From Cylindrotheca closterium (Eukaryota; Bacillariophyta; Bacillariophyceae; Bacillariales; Bacillariaceae): 64,000 nt of DNA. Within the stretch, counting starts at the first letter, position 1. Every line of letters begins with the position of its first letter. Below are positions 46,601 to 56,742 of the stretch, one piece after another. Below the pieces are notes generated by a model that did no database searches, was not told where the DNA came from, and saw nothing but the letters and a program-made list of their open reading frames with translations. The DNA lies in contig CAKOGP040001869.1 of assembly GCA_933822405.4 (NCBI GenBank), positions 888,816 through 952,815 of the forward strand, read 5' to 3'. The position numbers and the translations under genes were made by a program.

Positions 46601-49034
46601 AATTGCGACCCAATCTGCTGGCAACTTCACACTTGTGATCGTCGTCAACCGTTCGTGATCGTGGCATATTCTCATCCTCTGGTACAATTTCGCACCATTG
46701 AAGCACACCCATCAAGGCTGTAAAAATGACATGTGCACCAACGCTTCCCAAAGGACAATCCGAAAGGGCACCCATACACGCACTAATGTCATGTTCGCCC
46801 TGCGAAATGATTCTTTGATTACTCAAACTTGACAGGAGCATTGCTTTCAATAGTTTGCCACAGGCATTACCGATGCGTTCCAGGGCATTCTTGTCGGCTT
46901 TCTCGGTACTCAAATTTGCTCTTTTAGATTGCAATGGGTACTTGAGTGTATCCAAAAAGAATTGAACCGACACTTGACTTCGCATAATATAACCAGCAGT
47001 CACGCAGGATCCCCCATATCGAGAGGCTACTGCTTCCAAGATAACGGTAGCAGCCTCCAAATCACGACCCCATAGTTCCCAATCCAAACCAATGCCAAAG
47101 AGTGCCGTCAGAGCCAAATCCGATGTTCTTCGAATTTGATCCGAAGGATCCAAGTCTTCCAAAAAGTTGGCCTGTGGCCCACAGCACGAGGCAATCAAAT
47201 TGGCCATAGATTTGGCAACACCAATCGGAATTATGCTGGGTGACACGGGCATGCTGCTCATGATGGTTTTCATTTTGGTATTTTGAGCATGAGCCTTCAC
47301 AAAGTCACTGTAGGTATCAAACTGATCCACTTGCAAGTATTCCGCTCGGACCAAAGATTGTCGAAGAGCGCAAGCCATGACATGGAGGGAACCATTTTGC
47401 AGCAATTGTTCTTCCCATCGACCTCCTCCGGATTTCACGGATGCAGCCAACAAGTCAATCAATCGGCATGCCAGTTCCGCTTCATTGGTATATAGATCAA
47501 ACAGATGCCGAAGCGAATTTGTCAGTAATTCAAATTGCAGTTCCATGGCCGTTCCTGGTGGTGGCAGTGCTAAAAAGAATGGCAAAATCAATTGACAGTC
47601 CAAAGCTTGTCCTTCCAATAACAGAGAAAAGTGTTTGGTGCAATTGAACATTTGTGTATCGACATTGGTGGCATCGGGACTCTTGAGCAAATAGTCGCTG
47701 AGATTATGATGAATCGTACAAATGCCCAGCAGGGTCAACGAGATGGGATCTTCGTCCGCCCCAACTTCGGTCACACTCCGTGGTCCATTGGGATTGGGCG
47801 GCGTGGGTTGAATCAATCCTACTCGTGGTGCACTGTGCGTGGTTCCCCGACGAAATGTCATCCGACAAGCCGTCCTCTGACCCCTATTTTTCGATTGGCG
47901 ACCCAAAATACGGGCATCAATGGCGGATCCCCACAACATGCAAGAAGCCGACAATTGCTGGACCGTAATGGCTTGCCCATGAACGACCAGCGGAATACCA
48001 ACATTTGGACCATCCAAACTAGACCCCTTGGTCCAATTGGCCAGAGGTGGTAGCTGTGGAATATGTCCTCCATTCATAATGGACATGGTAGGTCCTCCTT
48101 GCGCCAAGATGGCTTGAATGGTGGGACCAAAACTATCACAGGCCAAGCAATAGGATGCCAAATGAAATTCCAACTTGTGCTTGGGAAAGACTTGGTTTTG
48201 CAATTCACTCGCCGTTTTTTGGGCGTCTGACTTTTTGTCTTCAATATATTCGACTCCCCCATGACAGATATCTTTTAGTAACGTATTGAAATTCATGACG
48301 GGCGTTCGTTCCAAAATGGGATATGTGAGTTCTCCGGATCCACAAACTCTTCCATTGACACAAAGTGTCCAATGCGGTCTTTTTAGGTAAGGAAAGACAT
48401 GAGTAATTCCAATCAAGGACCACTCATTGTCCCACAACTCCAAGGGTGCCATGACAATGGAGGATCCCATCATATCCGCATCGGTTTCATCCACCGAGCC
48501 AGGAACCACACTTGGTAAAGAATAAGCAGTCAAATGCGTCATGACTCTTCGTTTCGAAGATGGTTCGGCACAATTGGCGGTAGTCGTATCCACATTGATG
48601 CACCTCCATTCGCCCAGCGTCACACAAACTCCCTGCGCTGCGGAATCCCCCGGATGAGTGGCAAACCGATACAAGACTCGTGGATGAATGTGCGAGTCAT
48701 CCGTCCGATCGATGATTGTTTCTCCATCTTGATCTCCCTTGGAGAGTACAGGTCCTACTACTGGTCGAACCCACAATAATATGGTATAAGCCTTTCGAAA
48801 ATGCTCGTTCCATTCCAAGACTGGCCATTGTCCTTCGCAGGGATGGTCCGAGGAAATATTCAAATAACCATCGACTTCTTGGACGTATTGCTTCAAATGA
48901 TTTGCCTTTTCTACTTTCTTGTCCGCGGTAATGTCTGGGTTGGTCCAACAAGAGACTTGTTCGAACAAATGTTGCGACATGGAGACTTCTTGAAAGTCAT
49001 CCATGGCGGCATTGGAAGTATTCGAAGTGGACAT
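40641..49034 (-). CDS. Giant BEACH-WD40 protein (neurobeachin/LYST-like)
   Basis: An unbroken ORF of 2797 residues starts at ATG. Near the N-terminus a concanavalin-like domain is likely (about 60-250; [31 protein letters not shown]). A long helical armadillo-like region follows. A PH-like segment (about 1890-1950) precedes the BEACH domain (about 1975-2270), recognised by [58 protein letters not shown] and [18 protein letters not shown]. WD40-type repeats span about 2390-2740. BEACH proteins scaffold vesicle traffic, lysosome-related organelles and autophagy. The C-terminal tail (about 2740-2797) is Gly/Lys/Val-rich and amphipathic and may bind membrane. An 8.4-kb coding region without an intron is notable. 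Confidence 0.93.
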   Translation of the reverse strand: [2797 protein letters not shown]

Positions 49035-49910
49035 TTTGTGTTGTTGTTGTTGTTGTTGTTGTGAATGGTGCTTGTTTTGTATTTGTACTTTGTATACTCT
49101 GCGTAGTGCTCTCTATTCCGTTCTATACGGCTTATACCGTTGGTGTTGTTGCTGCTGCTGCTGCTGTTGCTGATGGTTCTCTATTGTGCATTACCAGCAT
49201 TCATTCACAATACACACATCAGAAAAAATATCCTACAGGGAACAAGGGCGTTGGACAGTCCGGCTATCGATTTTGAATCAATCCTGCTTGTAACGAATAG
49301 GTACACGTATACGTACGATTGGTACTTTGATATAAGATTTGGAGGGAGCATTTTTGATTCATTCGACTTCATTCGTAGGTTTTATGTTCGGAACTTTTGG
49401 GTAGAAGTGCTGTACTGCAGAGGCTGACAGATTTCAACTACCATACTCTGTATTTTATTTTATACAACAAATATTTTATATAATAGTAGTTTAACAAAAC
49501 AAATTTGAAGCTAGAAAGAAAGCGAAAAATGTGTTTGAATCAAAACCCCATCCAGCATCCGCTTCATGATGATTGCACAAATCAAGAAGCATCCGACATA
49601 CACCAGGACTAGCGCATAGTAGCTATCGATCAATGCATCTGCAGCCCACTAGTATGCTGGAGGCTGTGAATAGTGCCAAAAAAAATCCTGCCAGCTCATG
49701 TTTTGTGACGACGGGGACGACGATTCAACTTGTTCCTTTCGCAATACAAAACGTTGATGATTGATTGATTGATGCATGGCACGATTTAGGTGGGAACATA
49801 TATAGGTACAACAATTTCAAAGTAAGAAGGACAGTTTGGAAACAAAGCAAAACAGAGCAAACAAAACAAACAAAACAAATATATATCACCTGTCTAAAGC
49901 ATATGTTCAT
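49035..49910. other. Intergenic with triplet microsatellites
   Basis: This region of 876 bp lies upstream of the BEACH gene and downstream of the ArfGAP gene. It contains a (TTG)n run (about 49041-49062) eight bases from the BEACH start codon and a (GCT)n run (about 49151-49172). No ORF with recognisable features was found. Confidence 0.5.
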
Positions 49911-50614
49911 TTACCGATTGTTCTGACTCAGCTGGATGGCCACGGCACCAACGCCAATGGCTGCCGACGCAACCCCCGCAAGTATGGCTTTTCGGCTAAA
50001 CTTTTTCTTCTTGGGAGGAAGTGTGCTCGGATGCGGGGAACTTCCAAACCCTTCCATTTTTCGTTCTGTTGCAGGTATTGTTGCCTCCCTTTTCTCTGGC
50101 AACTCTGTTGGTTCGGGACGACCTTCGATTCGAGCCTTTAAACACTCTCGATACAGTTCTGCAGCCGGAGATTCGTATCGTTCCTTAATCTTGCTCCGGT
50201 CCAAGTCGACATTGACTCCCCATTTTTGCAGAAAGGCACGGCATTGGGCATTTCCGCCACTTTTCATGGCTTGCAAGTGCTTTTCAGTCCAGGCATCCAT
50301 TTTGATGGAACGGACAAAGGAAAGGTGGACTCCAAGAGCTCTGAAGTGATGATACAAAACAGAATGCGACCATGCATATGGCAAAGTGTTTGAGTTTAGA
50401 TGGTTCCAGATCTTCAAACCTTATACTCCAAGCACATGTATACTTACCGATGAGGTCCAGCACATTCTAGACATAGGGTGGTCCCGTAACTTACGGATGC
50501 CCATTCTGGATTGGAAGTTCCACAATCCACACATTTCTCATTTTCTGGCATCTGGAAGATGACCTTGCGGTCTTCGTCCTGCATTGCTGTAACCTTGTAC
50601 TCAGCAGCAGGCAT
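49911..50614 (-). CDS. ArfGAP domain protein with C-terminal membrane anchor, one intron
   Basis: Exons 50614-50448 and 50340-49911 are joined by a phase-2 GT-AG intron of 107 bp, giving 198 residues. The first exon encodes the complete zinc finger CVDC-x16-CLEC (C-x2-C-x16-C-x2-C) and ends GPH; splicing completes the catalytic arginine and continues as RALGVHLSFVRSIKMDAW, the hallmark of ArfGAPs. These proteins stimulate GTP hydrolysis on Arf GTPases in vesicle coats. After a short Lys/Pro-rich linker the protein ends with a basic stretch and a hydrophobic segment (about residues 174-192; KAILAGVASAAIGVGAVAIQL), a likely tail anchor, unusual for the family. The start ATG at 50614 lies well before the finger and gives no signal peptide. 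Confidence 0.92.
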
Positions 50615-51065
50615 CTTTTAGCGTACTGGTACTATTTACTGCAATAATCTGATAGATTGTGAAATATATGCTCGTCAACCAGTGACGAAATAATGATTCA
50701 TGCAAATGGCCCTCACACACGCCGCCGGATTCTTTTTTACGCCGATGATTTCTGTTTCCGGTCATCTCGGAAATCGATCACTGCGACTGGTACAGTATGA
50801 CACAGCACAGTAGTTTACCTGTACCCGCTTTCGATTCCCGTGTGAGTGCGGGTGGTTCTCGGAAGTCAAAATGCCGACTTGAACCCGATGGTTGCAAGAC
50901 GTTGGCATATCTGCGGGTGCGTGGCCAACCTTCTTTGGTTCAACAATGGTCCGTTTTCTGTGTCATCATCGGTGCGTGCACCCTTCTTTTTTTGGTTTCG
51001 TTGCCCATGTTTTGCAAAAATCATCAACTATATATCTATTCATCGTTCAATCGTTCCTGGCAAAG
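50615..51065. other. Divergent intergenic region
   Basis: Both the ArfGAP gene (minus) and the desaturase gene (plus) start at its edges, so it contains their promoters. No TATA box or repeat stands out. A frame open through its right half (from 50797) overlaps the desaturase in other frames and is not supported. Confidence 0.45.
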
Positions 51066-52921
51066 ATGATCTGCAACAACCTTTTTGTATTTGTCCTATT
51101 GTCCGGAGTTGCCAGTACAAATGCCTTTGTTCCAACTCGATTTACCACTTCCATGGTGCAAAAATCGGCATCTTTGACCAAACCCAGCAGTACCGTTCTT
51201 GGAGCTTCCACCATGGAGCCAACCACCACAAGCAAGGAGCCAACCACTTGGGAATGCGATGATGATCTTACGGAATGCAGAGAAGTTCCAGCATGCGATG
51301 AAGAGCAATGTCGCACTTCCTTGGATGTTCGTATTCATGGAGAGTGGTATGATTTGACAGGTTAGTAGTATCTTCATTGGCATGTGGATGATTCATTCAT
51401 TCTGTAACGAATAACGGAGCGATAAAATTTCAAATCGAACGAATGACTCACTCTTCGATATCCATCATGCTAACATTTTTTCTCTTTCTTCTTTGTGCAT
51501 CGAAATCTTTATTGTGATACTTTTCTTCCTTGTTCATTTTTTGTGTGTGATCAATCCTAATGACCTCCTTGATGCAGGTTGGCGAAAGGGACACCCAGCT
51601 GGAGAACACTGGATTGATTACTATGATGGACGCGATGCCACCGAAGTTATGGACGGTTTCCACAGCAAGAAAGCAATGAAGATGTTGGATCGTTTGCCCA
51701 GAAGCAAGCCCGAAGCTACCAAAGCTTTGGAACAGAACGCCGTTCCTGATTCCAACACACAGATTGCCTTTCGTAAGCTTCGAGAAGAATTAGAGGCTGA
51801 AGGATACTGGGAACGTGACATGGTCCACGAATACAAGATTCTAGGTATCTGGGGAGCCTTGGTTGCCGGTGCTGCTTTCACTTCTGGAGCCGTTCCTCTT
51901 CTTTCCACCTTCCTTTTGGGATTGTCCATGACGGCTGCTGGATGGTTGGGTCACGATTACATTCACGGAATTGACGAATATGCCTTCAAGTTGCGAAACT
52001 TTGCTGGATTTGCCGCTGGTTTGCACCCCACTTGGTGGTCCGACAAACACAACAAGCACCACGCATTGAGTAAGTAGCACTAGCACTCTAGTACTAGTAC
52101 CAGTACCAGTACAATGTCCGACAGTGCAGGAAGCGATAACGATGATACCAAAAGCATTGTGTCTCACATTTCAATGCTCCTCCAAACATACAACAGCAAA
52201 TGAAATGGGATGCGATGAAGATGTTGCCACCGATCCATTCTTGTTCCAATGGGCACCTGACCCAAAGCAGGATTCACCTCTTCGAAAGATTCAACACTTG
52301 ATCTTCTACATTCCCTTTTCTTTCCTTTTCGCCTTGTGGAGAGTGGACTCCATGAAGGTTGCTGTCGACGCTGTTGAAAACAAGCGCCCTGGGGCCAAGA
52401 ATGAACTCTATTCCCTTCTAGCGCACTACTTGTTTGTCTTGACTGTTTTCCCTTACACTATTTGGGTCCCAGCCGTTTTCATGAGTGGATTGGTCTCTGC
52501 CTTGATTGTGACTCCCACACATCAATCGGAGGAAATGTTTGAGGAATACCAACCAGATTGGGTGACTGCTCAATTTCAATCGACTCGTAACGCAGTCACT
52601 ACCAACCCCTTCTCCGAATGGATTTGGGGAGGCATGCAATATCAATTGGAACACCACTTGTTCCCATCCATGCCACGCTCCAAGTACCCTTCCCTGCGCG
52701 AGAGGCTGATCAAGTTCGCCGAGGACAACCAAATCCCAGGCGGATACCGTGAGACTGGTGAATTCGAGATCCTGAAGATGAACTGGGAACTCTACAAGCG
52801 TGTTGCTGAAGCTGATGCAGTTCCAGGTGCACCTCCTACTCGCGGAAGACCTGGACAACAAGGAGCCATAGATAGCACCAACAGTCCTGCAAATGGCATT
52901 TCAAAAGCAGTAGGAGCTTAA
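51066..52921 (+). CDS. Plastid-targeted front-end fatty acid desaturase with cytochrome b5-like domain, two introns
   Basis: Exons 51066-51360, 51578-52069 and 52197-52921 (GT-AG introns of 217 and 127 bp) encode 503 residues. The N-terminus is a signal peptide followed by TNA|FVPTR, a variant of the diatom ASAFAP plastid motif with the key Phe. A cytochrome b5-like domain (about 85-140) has HPAGEHW for the usual HPGG and a second His in FHS. Three His boxes follow: HDYIH, HNKHH and QYQLEHH; the Gln in the last is typical of front-end (delta-type) desaturases. Hydrophobic pairs flank the boxes as expected for the membrane fold. It probably desaturates plastid lipid acyl chains; the regiospecificity cannot be read from the sequence. 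It converges with the histidine kinase gene. Confidence 0.92.
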
Positions 52922-53074
52922 AAATGCTAACTTTTTTAAAAGCTATAGTACTCTTCTTCTGCCTTTTTCCGCAGAACTAATTCATTGACATTGTCATGGC
53001 TATACAAAAGTTGTCTATATCTACAAAAGTTACTGTTACTTGTTGTCATCGAATTTCAAATCGTGGCATTCCAA

Positions 53075-55765
53075 TCAGCACTCCAGCTGTGAAGTCGTAC
53101 TCATTTCGGCTAGCGATTCTTTGCGCCGGGTATACAATATGCGTAATAGCTCTTGCTTCAGCTCCTCTGGTCGGCATGGAAAAGGCTTGAACATGAAGAA
53201 ATCAGCACCAGCACTGAAAAAGCCCGCTTCTACGTCGTTTGCTGACAACCCACAGATGATGGACTTTATTCCTTTTGCTCGAAGCGCTCGTGCCGTTTCC
53301 GTTCCCAACAACTGCTTTTCGACGCTCGCCATGTACTGGTCAACAAAGATGAGATCAAAATTCTGTTCAGCTACCAATTCTAGCGCTGCTTCCCCACTCG
53401 ATGCATCTTTGATATTCCAAGTTTTTGACACCTTGCGTACAGATCTTGAGAACAACTTTCGCAAGACAAGATCGTCATCCACAAACAGAACTGACAGCTC
53501 TTCTGGGAGCTCTTGGTCCTTGTCAATGTCTTGGCTAGCCATCAATTCGTCGTCGAGGATGAACTTCAGGCTTGTGCTGACCTGATCATCCTTACTGTTG
53601 ACGTATTGCTCGATTTCTTCACGTGTCATGGGGGCTAGTTTTGTGTTGATCACAAAACGAGCTCCAGGACAACCCTCGATTCCGCTTTCAAAGCTCTCAT
53701 CGAGGTAGATATCACCCCCCAAGAGATCCACCATGTTCCTGCACAAGCATAGTCCAATTCCGGTGCCCTGGTTCAGAGCATCGAGACTTTCTTGAAATTT
53801 GGAAAATAAATGCTGGCGCTTGTCAACTGGAATTCCTGGTCCAGAGTCTTCTACCGTGATTACAACTAACCCGTTTTCCACAGTGGCGCCTATTCGAACG
53901 TATCCCTTATGAACGAACTTGACTGCATTCCGACATAAATTCAACACCACTTGCTTCATTCGTATCGGATCAGTCTTTAGCACCACGCCTGGAGGACAGT
54001 TGGTTTCTATTTTGACATCCGAGTCACGAGTATAGATCATGGCCCTGACTGGAAGCAGCAGGTCTTGTTCCAGATCAAAAGGCTCGATTTGGAGTTTCAT
54101 GTTCTTTGACTTTGCTCTGTGGAAGTCAAGCATGCTTCTCAACAAATCATTGATGAACCGCAAACTGGAATCGACGATTTGGATATCATCAGTGATTTCT
54201 TTTGTTTTCACACTTGTTTTTTCCCCAATTTCGCTCTTGACAAAGGTGAGCGCTGACAGCGCCGCCGAAAGAGGATTTCGGACTTCATGTGCAATGTAGT
54301 CGTTTAATTCCTGCTCCATTTTGGTAGCCTCTCTCGCGCTTTTGAGGACAAGTGCAGCCTTTTCTGCGTCATTGTCGCGCTTTAATCTGTTCATGTTTAA
54401 ATTTCGTCGCATACCAGCAAACACCCATAACGCCATGAAAACGGAAGCCACCAAGATGAAAATTGATGCAACAAGTACGGTAAGGATAACTGGTTCAAAA
54501 GTCCCATCCAAGGCTACTGCGCGCACTTTCCATTCTCTAGACCCAGTTCGAATGATGGAATCCTGATATAGAAGATTATCAGCATCTAGTTCTTCCAAGG
54601 TCAATTCTTTCAAGAGAATAATATTAGTGTCCAAATCTCCAGTTCCGTTCTTGTGTACCTCTGCAGCAATGACAAAAATTGGTTCCGTTTCCGAAGAGGT
54701 TATATCGTAAATATACACCGCAATGGACTCTGGAATGTTCCGCGAGGCGTGTTGTAGCCAGTCTTTGACCTGAATTCGCAACGCTGCCAAATCTTCTGGT
54801 TTTCTGTCTGGGTGACTTGAGAGGGGTATTCCAGGATGGAGCAGAAGAATGCTATTCTCTGTAATCTCTGTAATTGGATCTCGGCTTGATACGAATGGGG
54901 CAGTAGCGGAAGGCAAAAAGGTCTCCAGTGCCTGGTCTACAGCCACCCGAACGATAGAGTATAGATCTAGGTCTATGACTTCTGTATTTGTTTCCACGGG
55001 TTCAATGAAGTGAACTGGGTAGTAAAATGGTTGTTCGGTTCTATTTTGAACCGAAGTGCCAGAGATTGAATTTTCATCAGGCTCATAGCCAACAATCCCT
55101 CGATAGTTTACATCTGGGTAGTTCTCTCCGTAGTATTCGAGAGATGAATCCTCGAGGGCGGCTCGCTCATCGTTGTAAACTCTTGGGACCCACGCGGCAG
55201 TCTAGAAACATAAATTGTGAGAAGGTGGAATTCATTTCATACGATTGAATAAATGAATCGGTCCATAATCAATGATACAAAGGTAATTACTCACCTGAAA
55301 CGTCAAATCAAATGAAGCGTGCTCATAGATGTCTCGGAAATCAGTCCGATTAATAGGGTGATAGGCACATGCCTGGTGAAGCCACTTGGCAGCCGTCACA
55401 TAGTCCTCCGCGGCAAGCTCAAACTCGTTCGCTGTTTCATCAGCGACCAGTCGGAAACTTCGCTCTTGGGATGTATTGGAGGCGGCAATCCCATAGCTGA
55501 GAAAGAGAGTCCCCGCTAGAATCCCAAAGATAGCAATTCCAGCACTGATGATTGCGGCACGATTCCAAATGTTCGTGTTCAGGGCATTGGAAGACATGGA
55601 AGAAGATTCATCATCGTCATACTTTTTATTCAAATCCAAATCCTTGTGTCCGTTTTCAACATCAAATTCAACAATATTGACTTCTGTAGGCTGTGTACGC
55701 TGATCTTGGCTGTCGCTTTCCATGTCAAATTTGACCACTTGCTTGCAGGGATCCCTGGTGTCCAT
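53075..55765 (-). CDS. CHASE-domain hybrid histidine kinase, one intron
   Basis: Exons 55765-55295 and 55201-53075 are joined by a 93-bp phase-0 GT-AG intron, giving 865 residues. Membrane segments near 70-94 and 393-420 enclose an extracytoplasmic CHASE domain, with TAAWVPRVYNDERAALED just after the splice junction and YYPVHFIEPVETN as its second hallmark. The kinase core has the H-box IAHEVRNPLSAAL (His462), an N-box (LNLCRNAVKF) and G-boxes (EDSGPGIP, GTGIGLCLC). A receiver domain at the C-terminus has DDD, the phospho-acceptor Asp778 (LIFVDQYM) and Lys829 (FKPFP). This is a hybrid sensor that would pass phosphate to a phosphotransfer protein. CHASE domains bind small ligands such as cytokinins in plants and slime moulds; the ligand here is unknown. 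Confidence 0.93.
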
Positions 55766-56600
55766 TGTTGTCTTGTGTGGGCTGTAAGCTTTGCCTTGCT
55801 CAACGAGGTTGCGCGAGCTGGCCGCTGGAACGGTTGCTCCAAATGGGAAGTTCTTCTGTCTTCTCGTCAGTTGGTATATAATAAATAATGCAGTTGTTAA
55901 ATATTTGTGTGAAGTCGACCCTTGTCTTCGTTTTTCTAAGGCTTTCTTTTCCAGGCAGGTTGACGTAAATGTGTCTGAGCTTTGTTTTTCTAGTCATACA
56001 AAAAAGAAATCAATTCAACTTAGATTTATGTACTAATTGTTTGAGTCGCTCTATGTGGTGTAGTTTAAATAAAATGGCGAACTATAGCACCACTCTTTCA
56101 AAAAACCAAATAAAGACCTTAGTTTTTCCATATATATATATATTTCGAGGTGGGCGTATGAGGTACTGGATTCGAATTTTGCAATATATGATATGACCTT
56201 TCACGGGATTGGGTTTTTCTCTCCTCCTGCCAGCCCTTCACTTTGGCTCATCTATTTTACCAGCGTAGTCAAGAGTATTTTATGTGTAAGGAACCAAATG
56301 ATATGCATGGACAGGATTCCTCTATCAGCACAACATTCTCAGTCGAATGAACCCGGCCTGAACCAACAAGTTGCTACAGGATGACCTCTCGTGCACCTCT
56401 CAGGAAATGCGCCTGATCCAATTACGGGGGAAATGAAAAAAATCAAAGCATTCATTCTCCTGGCCCGTCACGTAAAAAACGTAGTGGCGCGCCTGCCAGG
56501 ACATTCCTTTGCGAGCTGGTCAAGCCTCCTTCAAATCGAACGGGTCGTGTTGGACACATGGTGGTGCCACCCGCAATGATCGGTCTATCCGCGAACACTC

Positions 56601-56742
56601 CAACATTTAACCGCGAATTGAAAAATTCGCTGCTATTTAACCGCGAATTGAGAAATTCGCGGCTATTTAACCGCGAATTGCCTCCATTCGCCGTTGTGAT
56701 AACCGCGAATTGAAAAAGCGCCGTTGCGTTAACCGCGAATTG
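56601..56742 (+). repeat. Five tandem CCGCGAATTG units
   Basis: CCGCGAATTG starts at 56611, 56641, 56671, 56703 and 56733, a period of 30-32 bp. In the first two units it is followed by an imperfect complement (AAATTCGC), so each of these units can fold on itself. Confidence 0.85.
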
